Source: Luteibacter aegosomatis (lineage in GTDB: Bacteria; Pseudomonadota; Gammaproteobacteria; Xanthomonadales; Rhodanobacteraceae). From it: 64,000 nucleotides of DNA. Made by a program: the position numbers and the translations under genes. The notes beneath the pieces were generated by a model. The model did not search any database and was not told the origin of the DNA. It was given only the letters and a program-made list of their open reading frames with translations. Where the stretch lies: positions 1,104,001-1,168,000 of the forward strand of contig NZ_CP095740.1 of the NCBI RefSeq assembly GCF_023078455.1, written 5' to 3'. This document shows, one piece after another, positions 8,569 to 16,881 of this stretch (position 1 is its first letter; the number at the start of each line of letters is the position of its first letter).

Positions 8569-9180
8569 ATGGACAAGGCTCCCTCCCTGATCGTCTGCGA
8601 ACACTGCGATACCGTGTACCGGCGGCAGCCCCTCGCCCGTGGCGAGGTCGCCCGGTGCGCCGTCTGCGATGCCGTGCTGGAGCGCCACCAGTGGCTCGGC
8701 GTGGACGCGCAGTTCGCCCTGGTACTCACCGGGCTCATCGTCTTCGTGATCGCCAACGTCTCGCCCATCGTCAGCCTGAGCCTTTCCGGCATGACGGCCG
8801 ACACGACGCTCTGGGGAGCCGTCATCGCCATGTGGAACGACGGCGCGCAGATCGTGGCCGTGCTCACGGCGCTCACCCTGTTCTTCTTCCCCCTGGCGCA
8901 GATCCTCATGCATGGCTGGGTGCTGTGGTTCGCCCGCTCCGGGCTGCGGGCGCCGGGATTCCGCCAGGCCATGTCCGCGCTGGTACGGGTCAAGCCCTGG
9001 AGCATGATCGAGGTCTTCATGCTCGGCGTGCTGGTATCGGTGGTGAAGGCGCATACGTATTTCGACGTGGTGCCCGGGCCCGGCATCTGGGCGTTCGGCG
9101 TGCTCACCGTGCTGGTCACGGTGTTCGCCAGCCACGATCCGCGCAACCTATGGGACGTGACCCGGGAGATCCGTACGTGA
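8569..9180 (+). CDS. pqiA: PqiA-like membrane protein, first half
   Basis: Inner-membrane protein of 203 residues and the first of two adjacent PqiA-domain genes. It opens with two CxxC zinc-finger-like pairs (CEHCDTVY and CAVCDAVL), then four hydrophobic segments and the family motif IANVSPIV. PqiA/LetA proteins partner with MCE-domain proteins to move lipids between the membranes. In E. coli one PqiA polypeptide carries two such modules; here they are separate genes. The ATG at 8569 has only a weak ribosome site, and a GTG seven codons upstream is possible. It overlaps the next gene as GTGA. Confidence 0.87.
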   Translation: MDKAPSLIVCEHCDTVYRRQPLARGEVARCAVCDAVLERHQWLGVDAQFALVLTGLIVFVIANVSPIVSLSLSGMTADTTLWGAVIAMWNDGAQIVAVLTALTLFFFPLAQILMHGWVLWFARSGLRAPGFRQAMSALVRVKPWSMIEVFMLGVLVSVVKAHTYFDVVPGPGIWAFGVLTVLVTVFASHDPRNLWDVTREIRT

Positions 9181-9797
9181 GCGAACTGCCAAGGGCGCGT
9201 GAACTGGGCATGATGGGTTGCCACGTGTGCCGCCTGGTCACGGCCTACACCGACGATCCCAAGGCGCGCTGCCCGCGTTGCCACAGCCCCTTGCACGTGC
9301 GCAAGCATGCGAGCCTGGCGCGGTCGTGGGCGCTGCTGATCACGGCGGCCATTTTCTACATCCCGGCCAACGCGTTTCCGATCATGCGAACGCAGAGCCT
9401 GTTCGACAAGGACGACAACACGATCCTGAGCGGCATCGTGGAGCTGTGGCGGGCCGGATCCCCCGACCTGGCCGTCATCGTCTTCACGGCGAGCATCGTG
9501 GTGCCCGTGCTCAAATTCCTCATCCTGGGCTACCTGCTGGTGTCGGTGCAGCGGGCGAGCGAATGGGGCGCGCGTCGGCGCGCGAAGCTCTATCGGTTCG
9601 TGGAGCTGGTGGGCTACTGGTCGATGCTCGACGTCTTCGTCGTCGCGATCCTCTCCGCGCTGGTCCATTTCAAGGTGCTGTCCCGCGTCGAGCCGCTGCC
9701 CGGCGTGGTGTATTTCGGCATGGTCGTCGTATTCACGATGCTGGCGGCCATGAGTTTCGACCCCAGGCTGATCTGGGACAAAAGGAAATCTCGATGA
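9177..9797 (+). CDS. pqiA: PqiA-like membrane protein, second half
   Basis: Second PqiA-domain protein, 206 residues, with its own paired cysteines (CHVC, CPRCHSPLH) and four membrane segments, including the IPANAFPIM motif that matches the family. It starts at GTG 9177, overlapping the previous stop, and its own stop overlaps the MCE gene as ATGA. The tight coupling suggests that the two halves assemble one to one as the inner-membrane component of the lipid-transport system. Confidence 0.87.
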   Translation: MSELPRARELGMMGCHVCRLVTAYTDDPKARCPRCHSPLHVRKHASLARSWALLITAAIFYIPANAFPIMRTQSLFDKDDNTILSGIVELWRAGSPDLAVIVFTASIVVPVLKFLILGYLLVSVQRASEWGARRRAKLYRFVELVGYWSMLDVFVVAILSALVHFKVLSRVEPLPGVVYFGMVVVFTMLAAMSFDPRLIWDKRKSR

Positions 9798-11467
9798 GCG
9801 ACACCAAACAGGGGAACCCGCAGGACGACGGCGAGCTGCCGCGGCCCGAAGTGCGCCGCTCGAAGCTCGGCCTGTCGCTGATCTGGCTGGTGCCGATCGT
9901 GGCGGCGCTGGTGGGCGTCTCGCTGCTGGTCAGCCACATCCGCTCGGCCGGGCCGCACATCGGCGTCACCTTCCTCACCGCCGAAGGCATCGAGGTGGGC
10001 AAGACGCAGGTGAAATACAAGAACGTGGTGATCGGCAAGGTCACCAACATGCGCCTGTCCAGGGATCGCAGCCACGTCTCGGTGGCGATCGACCTCAACA
10101 AGGACGCCAGCGCCTTCGCCACCAAGGGCACACGCTACTGGGTCGTCCGTCCGCGCGTCGGGGCCGGTGGCGTGTCGGGCATCGATACCTTGCTGTCGGG
10201 TGCCTTCATCGGTGCCGACGCCGGCGATTCGGACGAGGAACAGACCGATTTCACGGGCCTGGAAACGCCGCCCGCCGTCACCCACGGCGCACCCGGCCGG
10301 CGCTTCACGCTGCATGCCGACGACCTCGGCTCGCTCGACATCGGTTCGCCCGTCTATTACCGCCGCATCCAGGTGGGCCGCATCGTGTCGTACGAACTGG
10401 ACAAGGACGGCAAGGGCGTTTCCCTGCAGCTGTTCGTCGACGGCCCCAACGACCGATTCGTGTCGAAGGACACGCGCTTCTGGAACGCCAGCGGCGTGGA
10501 CGTGTCGCTGGGCGCCGACGGCCTGAAGATGAACACCCAGTCGCTGGCGACGGTGATCGCCGGCGGCGTCGCCTTCCAGGATCCCCGCGGGCCGCACGAC
10601 GAGAGTCCGGCGCCGGAAATGACCGCCTTCACCCTGTTCAACGACCAGGCCACGGCGCTCGCGCCGCCCGACGGCGCGCCGCACTACATCCGCATGCGCT
10701 TCGAGCATTCGCTGCGCGGCCTCAACGTCGACGCGCCGGTGGAGCTGCTCGGGATGAAGGTGGGGCATGTGGTGTCGGTCACCCTCGACTACGATCCGCA
10801 GACCAAGAAGTTCCCGGTGATCGTCGGCGCCGTGATCTATCCGCAACGCCTGGGCAAGGCGCACGAGAAGCTCTTGAAGGCGGCGGGTGGCGACGAGGAC
10901 AGCGCGTTCCCGAAGATCACCCAGGGCCTCGTGGCGCACGGCCTGCGTGCGCAGGCGCGCAGCGGCAACCTGCTCACGGGACAGCTCTACATCGCGCTCG
11001 ACTTCGATCCGAAGGCGCCGAAGGTGGCCTTCGATCCCAACGCCAAGCCGGTGGAGATACCGACCGTGGCGGGCGATTTCGACCACCTGCAGGAGCAGAT
11101 ATCCAGCATCGTCGACAAGGTGGAGAAGATTCCCTTCGACTCCATCGGCAAGAACCTCGACGGCAGCCTGAAGGAACTCAACGGCACGCTGAAGCAGGTC
11201 AACACCGATCTGCTGCCCGAGGCGAAGAAGACCCTCCAGGGCGTGAACGCCACCATGGGCACGGCCAACGACGCCCTGTCGGAGAACTCGCCGCTGCGGC
11301 AGAACATCACCAACACCCTCGAGGAACTGCAACGCACGGTGCGTTCGGTGCGGGCGTTCACCGACTATCTCGGCCGCCACCCCGAGGCGCTGCTGCGTGG
11401 CCGCGGCGCCGACGCGCCCGCGCCGGTTCCCTCGACCTCCAAGCAGGGCAAGGAAGTACAGCCATGA
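9794..11467 (+). CDS. pqiB: MCE-domain intermembrane transport protein PqiB
   Basis: Periplasm-spanning protein of 557 residues anchored by one N-terminal helix (residues about 26-46, LSLIWLVPIVAALVGVSLLV). Three MCE domains follow, starting near residues 52, 165 and 290 (for example GVTFLTAEGIEVGKTQVKYK and FTLHADDLGSLDIGSPVYYR). A long C-terminal helical region from about 415 onward can form the needle described for PqiB. It is coupled to pqiA by ATGA, with GGA ahead of the start, and to pqiC by ATGA. It is expected to form the lipid tunnel between the inner-membrane PqiA and outer-membrane PqiC. Confidence 0.92.
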   Translation: MSDTKQGNPQDDGELPRPEVRRSKLGLSLIWLVPIVAALVGVSLLVSHIRSAGPHIGVTFLTAEGIEVGKTQVKYKNVVIGKVTNMRLSRDRSHVSVAIDLNKDASAFATKGTRYWVVRPRVGAGGVSGIDTLLSGAFIGADAGDSDEEQTDFTGLETPPAVTHGAPGRRFTLHADDLGSLDIGSPVYYRRIQVGRIVSYELDKDGKGVSLQLFVDGPNDRFVSKDTRFWNASGVDVSLGADGLKMNTQSLATVIAGGVAFQDPRGPHDESPAPEMTAFTLFNDQATALAPPDGAPHYIRMRFEHSLRGLNVDAPVELLGMKVGHVVSVTLDYDPQTKKFPVIVGAVIYPQRLGKAHEKLLKAAGGDEDSAFPKITQGLVAHGLRAQARSGNLLTGQLYIALDFDPKAPKVAFDPNAKPVEIPTVAGDFDHLQEQISSIVDKVEKIPFDSIGKNLDGSLKELNGTLKQVNTDLLPEAKKTLQGVNATMGTANDALSENSPLRQNITNTLEELQRTVRSVRAFTDYLGRHPEALLRGRGADAPAPVPSTSKQGKEVQP

Positions 11468-12051
11468 ACACCATCCTCCGCCTCACCGGGTCCGCCGCCC
11501 TGCTGGCGCTCGCCGGCTGTTCGTCGGCGCCGACCCACTTCCATACGCTGGTGCCCCCGGCGACATCCCCGGCCATCGCCTCGGCGGCTTTCGTGATCGA
11601 CGTGCAGCCGGTCAACGTGCCGCCGCAGGTCGATCAGCCTGCCTTGGTGCTGCGCCACGGAGCCAGTGGGGTGTCGGTCATGGACGGCGAGCGCTGGGCC
11701 TCGTCGCTCGGCGACGAGATCCGCGGCGCGCTGGCGGCCGATCTTTCCGCTCGCCTGGGCACGCACGACGTGCATGGACTGCCCCTGGGCAAGGACACCC
11801 AGGTCGTGCGCGTGCAGGTGGACGTGCGGCGCTTCGATTCGGAGTTGGGCGGCAACGCCACGCTGGAAGCGGCCTGGTCGGTGCGTGGGGCGAAAGCCTC
11901 GGCCGACTGCGCCTCCCACGTGACCCAACCGGCCGGGGGGAATTACGACAGCCTGGTGGCGGCGCACCAGCAGGCCGTGGGCCAACTGGCCGACGGGATC
12001 GCCGGGGCGGTGCGTTCGGTCGCGGCCGGGCAGTCCCCGGCCTGTCGGTAA
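11464..12051 (+). CDS. pqiC: PqiC-like outer-membrane lipoprotein
   Basis: Lipoprotein of 195 residues with lipobox LALAGC (cysteine at residue 19) and the ABC-transport auxiliary/PqiC domain over the rest. It contains the family stretch FVIDVQPVNVPPQVDQPALVLRHG and a C-terminal Cys pair. Family members anchor the PqiB needle in the outer membrane. It is the last gene of pqiA-pqiA-pqiB-pqiC and is followed by a 21-bp palindrome. Confidence 0.88.
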   Translation: MNTILRLTGSAALLALAGCSSAPTHFHTLVPPATSPAIASAAFVIDVQPVNVPPQVDQPALVLRHGASGVSVMDGERWASSLGDEIRGALAADLSARLGTHDVHGLPLGKDTQVVRVQVDVRRFDSELGGNATLEAAWSVRGAKASADCASHVTQPAGGNYDSLVAAHQQAVGQLADGIAGAVRSVAAGQSPACR

Positions 12052-12055
12052 GCCG

Positions 12056-12076
12056 ATCGCGGACCCTGTCCGCGAT
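12056..12076. repeat. Short form of the dispersed inverted repeat
   Basis: A 21-bp palindrome built around GCGGACCCTGTCCGC, the exact reverse complement of the element at 19095-19115. It corresponds to the outer arms of the 76-bp family joined without the middle part. It lies between the convergent pqiC and cysteine synthase genes. Confidence 0.7.
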
Positions 12077-13078
12077 TCACTCTTGCGGAAACGCCCGGTC
12101 GAGCCACCCCGGCACCGGGATCCCCTTGCCGCGAAGAAATGCAGGATTGAACATCTTCGCCTGATACCGCATGCCGCCGTCGCAGAGCACGGTGACGACG
12201 GTATGCCCCGGCCCCAGTTCCCGGGCCAGCCGGATCGCCCCGGCCAGGTTCACCCCGCTGGAACCGCCCACGCAGTAGCCCTCGCGATGGAGCAGGTCGT
12301 GCAGCAACGGCACCGACTCGTCGTCGGGGATCGACCAGGCCCGGTCCACGGGCGCGCCGTCGAAATTCGCCGTGATCCGGCTGCTGCCGATGCCCTCGCT
12401 GATCGAGGTGCCCTCCGCCACCAACTCGCCGGTGTTGACGAAGGCGGCCAACGCCGATCCGGCCGGGTCGGCCAGGGCGATGCGGATGTCCGGTCGGCGG
12501 GCCTTCAGGGCCCGGCCGACGCCGGCCAGCGTGCCGCCGGTGCCCGCCGCGCAGACGAAGCCGTCCACCCGGCCGCCGGTCTGCTCCCAGATCTCCGGGC
12601 CCGTGTGGGCCTCGTGCCAGTCGCGGTTGGCGGTGTTGTCGAACTGGTTGGCGAACCATGCGCCGCGTTCCTCGGCCAGTGCCCGGGCTACGTGCACGTA
12701 GTGCTTCGGATCCTTGAACGGCGCGGCGGGCACCAGCCGGACCTCGGCGCCCGTGACCCTCAGGGCATCGATCTTTTCGCGGCTCTGGGTCTCCGGCATC
12801 ACGATGACGGTGCGATAGCCGCGGCTGGCCCCCAGGAGCGCCAGGCCGATGCCGGTGTTGCCCGCCGTGCCCTCGACGATGGTTCCGCCGGGCCGGATCA
12901 GGCCGCGGCGCTCCGCATCGTCGAGCAGTCCCAGCGCCGTGCGGTCCTTCACCGAGCCGCCGGGGTTCAGGAACTCGGCCTTGGCGAGGATCTCGCAGCC
13001 GGTGGCCTCGGAGGCGTGGCGCAGGCGCAGGAGGGGCGTGTTGCCGATGCCGGCGGCGAAGGTGGGGTGGGTGGTCAT
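12077..13078 (-). CDS. Cysteine synthase A family enzyme (PLP)
   Basis: Fold-type II PLP enzyme of 333 residues. The PLP lysine is K44 in NPGGSVKDRTA, the substrate loop is EGTAGNTGIG and the phosphate-binding loop is AAGTGGTLAG. These fit O-acetylserine sulfhydrylase, which makes cysteine from O-acetylserine and sulfide. The C-terminus with YQAKMFNPAFL is typical of a second CysK-like type found next to methionine genes. A few cystathionine beta-synthase relatives look similar, so the exact donor is open. The ATG at 13078 starts TTHPTFAAGIGNTPLLRL; an ATG nine codons upstream is less likely. It is divergent from the methionine operon. Confidence 0.85.
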   Translation of the reverse strand: MTTHPTFAAGIGNTPLLRLRHASEATGCEILAKAEFLNPGGSVKDRTALGLLDDAERRGLIRPGGTIVEGTAGNTGIGLALLGASRGYRTVIVMPETQSREKIDALRVTGAEVRLVPAAPFKDPKHYVHVARALAEERGAWFANQFDNTANRDWHEAHTGPEIWEQTGGRVDGFVCAAGTGGTLAGVGRALKARRPDIRIALADPAGSALAAFVNTGELVAEGTSISEGIGSSRITANFDGAPVDRAWSIPDDESVPLLHDLLHREGYCVGGSSGVNLAGAIRLARELGPGHTVVTVLCDGGMRYQAKMFNPAFLRGKGIPVPGWLDRAFPQE

Positions 13079-13099
13079 GGGAGGATGGTAAACCCTCGC

Positions 13100-13212
13100 C
13101 GTCATTCCCGCGCACGCGGGAATCCGGCACCCCGGACGCCGGTATCGCGTGGGAGCGTCGTCGCGAAAACTCCGCTCGACGCGCTGGATTCCCGAGGGCG
13201 CGGGAATGACGG
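13100..13212. repeat. ATTCCCGCG-type inverted repeat pair
   Basis: The left arm GTCATTCCCGCG...CGCGGGAATCC (13101-13125) is itself palindromic. It is matched by a right arm TGGATTCCCG...CGCGGGAATGACGG ending at 13212, with about 60 bp of unique sequence between. Elements with this GTCATTCCCGCG core are common repeats in Xanthomonadales genomes. It fills most of the space between the cysteine synthase start and the methionine promoter. Confidence 0.7.
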
Positions 13213-13239
13213 ATGGGCGTCTGGACGTCTAAACGTCTG

Positions 13240-13268
13240 TTGACACGCCCCATATCCAGGCGTATCGT
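13240..13268 (+). promoter_or_regulatory. Sigma-70 promoter of the methionine operon
   Basis: TTGACA at 13240-13245 is a perfect -35 box and TATCGT at 13263-13268 is a fair -10 box, separated by exactly 17 bp. The predicted transcription start, about 13275, falls at the first helix of the riboswitch. Confidence 0.75.
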
Positions 13269-13271
13269 CGG

Positions 13272-13387
13272 TTCCACTCATCGAGACCGGCTGAGGGACA
13301 GGCCCTTTGAAGCCGGGGCAACCTGCGGATTTCCGCGACGGTGCCAACTCCTGCGGGGCGTGCCAGCACGCCAGCCGATAGATGGGA
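13272..13387 (+). promoter_or_regulatory. SAM-I (S-box) riboswitch
   Basis: Leader RNA element that binds S-adenosylmethionine. Conserved blocks appear in order and at the right spacing: the first strand of P1 with CTCATCGAGA, CTGAGGGACAGGCCC (kink-turn and P2), TTGAAGCCGGGGCAACC, GGTGCCAACTCC (P3 and junction), the P4 hairpin GCGTGC/GCACGC and the closing CGATAGATGGG strand. It lies between a good promoter and metX, so high SAM should lower expression of metX-metB-hom. I see no T-tracted terminator in the 97 bases to the start codon, so control is probably translational or through Rho. Confidence 0.92.
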
Positions 13388-13484
13388 TGTCCGTTACGGG
13401 CACGCATTCGCGTACTCGCATCGTCGGCAATCCGTGTGACGGTTCCCCGCAGGGCTCGACCCTCCATCGCAGGAATCGCCCGAT

Positions 13485-14513
13485 ATGCCAGCCGAGCCCG
13501 TCACCGTGATCTCCTTCCCCGAAGCGACCGCCGTCGCGGCACCGCGTTGCGCATCCGACCTCACCGAGCAGCGCGGCACGCGCCGCGTCTCCTTCACGCC
13601 GAAGTACGGCAGCGATGCCGTCGACGTCGACGTGCGTTACCTCTGGTGCGGCGCGCCGAATGCACCGACCGTGATCGTGCAGGGCGGCATCTCCGCCGAC
13701 CGCGACGTGTGTGCCGGACGCGAACGCAACGCGGGCTGGTGGCACGAACTGGTGTGCGAGGGCGCGGCGATCGACCTTGCACAGTATCGCGTGCTCTGCA
13801 TCGACTGGCTGTTGCCGACCGATCTCGGCGACGTGCCGTCCGTGTCGAGCGAAGACCAGGCTGCCGCGATCGCCGCGCTGGTGGACGAGCTGGGCATCGG
13901 TCGTGCGCATGCCTTCGTGGGTTCGTCGTACGGTGCGATGACCGGCCTCGCCTTCGCCGCCAACCATGGCGACAAGCTGAAGTCGCTGGTGCTGCTGGCC
14001 GGCGCGCATCGTCCGCATCCGCTGTCCACCGCGCAGCGTTCCGTGCAGCGCGGCATCGTGCGGCTGGGCCTCGAATCGGGGCGTACCGACGAGGCGCTCG
14101 CGCTGGCGCGGCAGCTCGCCATGACCACTTACCGCGGCAGCGAGGAATTTTCCCGACGCTTCGCCGCGGGTCCCGAACTGCGCGAAGGCCGCTTCCACTT
14201 TCCCGTGGAGGATTACCTGGAACATGCAGGCCGCCGCTTCGTCGAACGCTTCGATGCGCAGCGCTTCCTCGCGCTCTCCGAATCGATCGACCTGCACGAC
14301 GTATCGCCCGAAAGCATCGGCGTGCCGGCGACGCTGGTGGGTTTTCCCTCCGACCGTCTCGTGCCGTTGGCCGACCTGTGCGAACTGCAACGCCGTCTCG
14401 GCAACACCGCCACCCTCGAAGTCGTGGAGTCACCGTACGGACACGACGCCTTCCTGAAAGAAACCGCGCAGATCGCCCCCGTGCTCCGCCGCGCCCTCAA
14501 CGACTGTCGATAA
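13485..14513 (+). CDS. metX: MetX-family homoserine O-acyltransferase
   Basis: Alpha/beta-hydrolase enzyme of 342 residues that acylates homoserine in the first committed step of methionine synthesis. The nucleophile is S148 in GSSYG; D290 (FPSDRL) and H320 (YGHDAF) complete the triad. It begins at ATG 13485 with AGGA ten bases ahead. Some proteobacterial MetX proteins use succinyl-CoA instead of acetyl-CoA. The next gene is a cystathionine gamma-synthase type enzyme, which prefers O-succinylhomoserine, so succinyltransfer is plausible here but not proven by motif. It is the first gene of the riboswitch-controlled operon. Confidence 0.9.
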   Translation: MPAEPVTVISFPEATAVAAPRCASDLTEQRGTRRVSFTPKYGSDAVDVDVRYLWCGAPNAPTVIVQGGISADRDVCAGRERNAGWWHELVCEGAAIDLAQYRVLCIDWLLPTDLGDVPSVSSEDQAAAIAALVDELGIGRAHAFVGSSYGAMTGLAFAANHGDKLKSLVLLAGAHRPHPLSTAQRSVQRGIVRLGLESGRTDEALALARQLAMTTYRGSEEFSRRFAAGPELREGRFHFPVEDYLEHAGRRFVERFDAQRFLALSESIDLHDVSPESIGVPATLVGFPSDRLVPLADLCELQRRLGNTATLEVVESPYGHDAFLKETAQIAPVLRRALNDCR

Positions 14514-14522
14514 GAACACGCC

Positions 14523-15716
14523 ATGACCGACTCCCGCCTTTGCACCCGCGCCGTTCGCGCCGGCATCGAATCCGACACGCAGCACGGCGCCGTGGTGCCG
14601 CCGCTGCACCTGTCGACGAACTACGCCTTCGAGGGCTTCGGCCGCAAGCGCGCCTACGACTACTCGCGCAGCGGCAATCCCACCCGCGACCTGCTCGCCG
14701 AAGCGCTCACCGAACTGGAAGAAGGCGCCGGTGCCGTCGTCACCAACACGGGCATGTCGGCGGTGGCCCTCGCGCTTGAACTGGTGCCGGCGGGCGGCCT
14801 CGTACTCGCCGCCCACGACTGCTACGGCGGCACGTGGCGACTGCTCGACGCCTGGGCACGCAAGGGACGTTTCCAGGTGCGTTTCGTCGACTTCACCGAT
14901 CCGGCCGCTCTCGCCGAAGGGCTGGCCGCGAAGCCCGCGCTGGTGTGGATCGAAACCCCGTCGAATCCGCTGCTGCGCATCACCGACGTGCGCCACGTGG
15001 CGCAGGCCGCCCACGCCGTCGGGGCGCTCGCGGTGGTGGACAACACCTTCCTCTCGCCGGCCTTGCAGCAGCCGCTGACGCTCGGTGCCGACGTCGTCGT
15101 GCACTCGACCACCAAGTACATCAACGGCCATAGCGACGTGGTGGGTGGCGCCGTCATCGCGGCCGACCCTGCCGTGGCCGAACAGCTGAAGTGGTGGGGC
15201 AACTGCAACGGCCAGACCGGTTCGCCGTTCGACAGCTTCCTCACGTTGCGTGGCGTGCGCACGCTCGCTGTGCGCCTGCGCGCGCACGAGGAAAACGCGC
15301 GCCGTATCGCCGATCGCCTCGCGAACCACGACGCGGTGGAACGCATCTACTACCCGGGCCTGGCGTCGCACGCGGGCCATCAACTCGCGCAGCGTCAGCA
15401 GAAGGGTTTCGGCGCGATGCTGAGTTTCGAGATCGCCGGCGGTGAAGATGCCATCGAAGCCTTCGTCGACGGATTGCGGTATTTCTCGCTCGCCGAATCC
15501 CTGGGTGGCGTCGAGAGCCTCGTCGCGCACCCGGCGACGATGACGCATGCCGCGATGGCACCGGAGGCGCGTCGCGTCGCCGGTATCGCCGACAACCTGC
15601 TGCGCCTGTCGGTCGGCATCGAGGACGGCGACGACCTGATCGAAGATCTCGACGCCGCCCTGGCCCGGGCCGCCGCCGTGGCCGCGCTCACCTCCAAACG
15701 CAAGGTCGGCGCATGA
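14523..15716 (+). CDS. metB: Cystathionine gamma-synthase
   Basis: PLP enzyme of 397 residues in the Cys/Met metabolism family. The PLP lysine is K198 in HSTTKYINGHSD, the same number as in E. coli MetB. Other family features are SRSGNPTRD, TNTGMSAV and VWIETPSNPL. It joins an acyl-homoserine with cysteine to form cystathionine, or with sulfide to form homocysteine. It starts nine bases after metX and overlaps hom by ATGA. The nearby cysteine synthase suits a trans-sulfuration route. Confidence 0.93.
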   Translation: MTDSRLCTRAVRAGIESDTQHGAVVPPLHLSTNYAFEGFGRKRAYDYSRSGNPTRDLLAEALTELEEGAGAVVTNTGMSAVALALELVPAGGLVLAAHDCYGGTWRLLDAWARKGRFQVRFVDFTDPAALAEGLAAKPALVWIETPSNPLLRITDVRHVAQAAHAVGALAVVDNTFLSPALQQPLTLGADVVVHSTTKYINGHSDVVGGAVIAADPAVAEQLKWWGNCNGQTGSPFDSFLTLRGVRTLAVRLRAHEENARRIADRLANHDAVERIYYPGLASHAGHQLAQRQQKGFGAMLSFEIAGGEDAIEAFVDGLRYFSLAESLGGVESLVAHPATMTHAAMAPEARRVAGIADNLLRLSVGIEDGDDLIEDLDAALARAAAVAALTSKRKVGA

Positions 15717-16774
15717 ACGCGCTGGCCGTCGACACCGTGCCACCGCCGCATACCGCCGCGGTGCTCCTGGGTACCGGCGTGGTCGGTCGTGCCTTGCTCA
15801 CCCTGCTGTCCAGCGGTGCCGCGCGCGACATCCGCCTGGTCGGCGCCGCCAATTCGAAACGCCAGCACGCCGAGGCCGAAGGCCTCGTGCCGGGCGAGGT
15901 CGCGAACCGCCTTGCGGCCAACCGCGAAGGGCGCGACAACGCGCCTCTGCTGGCCGCGCTCGACGGCAGCGGCGCGTCGCGCAAGGTGGTGATCGACGCC
16001 ACCGCATGCGCGAAGGAGGCAGGGCGTCATGCGGAATGGCTCGCCGCGGGCTATCACGTGGTCACCGCGAACAAGGCGCTGGCGGGCGGCCACCTCTCCG
16101 GCTGGCGCGCGTTGCAGGCGGCCTCGTCGAACGGGGCCGTCTACGGCGATGCCGCCACGGTGGGCGCGGGCCTGCCCGTGCTTTCCACGCTGCGCCGGTT
16201 GCGCCGCTGCGGCGATAGCCTGCTGACTCTCGAAGGCGTGTTCTCCGGTTCGCTGTCGTGGCTGTTCAACCAGTACGACGGATCGAAGCCGTTCTCCGAG
16301 CTTCTGCTCGACGCGCGCCGCCTGGGGTATACCGAGCCCGATCCGCGCTCGGATCTCTCCGGCGAGGACGTGGCGCGCAAGCTGCTCATCATCGCGCGCA
16401 ACGCGGGTTTCGCCCTGGGCAGCGACGAGGTGGAGATCGAGAGCCTCGTGCCCGAGGCCTTGCGCGAGGTGGATGCGAAGACCTTCCTGGACCGAGTGAA
16501 GGAGCTGGACGCGCCGTTGCGCGCGCGTCACGACGCGGCACGCGTGAAGGGCAAGGTGCTGCGTTACCTCGCGCGGCTCAACCAGCGCGGCCGCGCGCGG
16601 GTGGGCCTGGTGGAAGTGGACGCCTCGCATCCGGCGTCGCGGCTGTCGGGAACCGACAACCAGTTCGCCTTGACCACCACGCGGTATCACTCGACGCCGT
16701 TGGTGATCCAGGGGCCGGGGGCGGGGCCGGAGATCACGGCGCAGGCGTTGTTGGGCGACGTGCTGGCCCTGTAG
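15713..16774 (+). CDS. hom: Homoserine dehydrogenase
   Basis: Monofunctional homoserine dehydrogenase of 353 residues, without an aspartokinase domain and without a C-terminal ACT domain. The NAD(P)-binding motif GTGVVGRALL is at about residue 22-31. Catalytic features include the ATACAKE and TANKALAGG loops and the substrate segment GYTEPDPRSDLSGEDVARKL. It supplies homoserine to MetX, so the operon holds three successive steps toward cystathionine. It overlaps metB by ATGA and is followed by a copy of the dispersed repeat. Confidence 0.93.
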   Translation: MNALAVDTVPPPHTAAVLLGTGVVGRALLTLLSSGAARDIRLVGAANSKRQHAEAEGLVPGEVANRLAANREGRDNAPLLAALDGSGASRKVVIDATACAKEAGRHAEWLAAGYHVVTANKALAGGHLSGWRALQAASSNGAVYGDAATVGAGLPVLSTLRRLRRCGDSLLTLEGVFSGSLSWLFNQYDGSKPFSELLLDARRLGYTEPDPRSDLSGEDVARKLLIIARNAGFALGSDEVEIESLVPEALREVDAKTFLDRVKELDAPLRARHDAARVKGKVLRYLARLNQRGRARVGLVEVDASHPASRLSGTDNQFALTTTRYHSTPLVIQGPGAGPEITAQALLGDVLAL

Positions 16775-16789
16775 CGGGTCGATATTCCC

Positions 16790-16865
16790 ATCGCGGACAG
16801 GGTCCGCCCCACCCTCCGGTAGTGAGGTCGCCTACCGGAGGGTGGGAGCGGACCCTGTCCGCGAT
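16790..16865. repeat. Dispersed 76-bp inverted repeat, copy 1
   Basis: The outer arms carry GCGGACAGGGTCCGC and its mirror GCGGACCCTGTCCGC. The inner arms CCCACCCTCCGGTAG and CTACCGGAGGGTGGG are perfectly complementary around a 9-bp loop. It lies 15 bp after the hom stop and 16 bp before the convergent permease end. There is no T tract. Confidence 0.85.
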
Positions 16866-16881
16866 GGAGGCGCCGTAGCGC

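Noticed and set aside
16790..16865. Treating the 76-bp inverted repeats as intrinsic terminators
   Set aside because: No T tract follows the stem on either strand, one copy lies inside an operon and one overlaps a coding end. Repeat element is the safer label.
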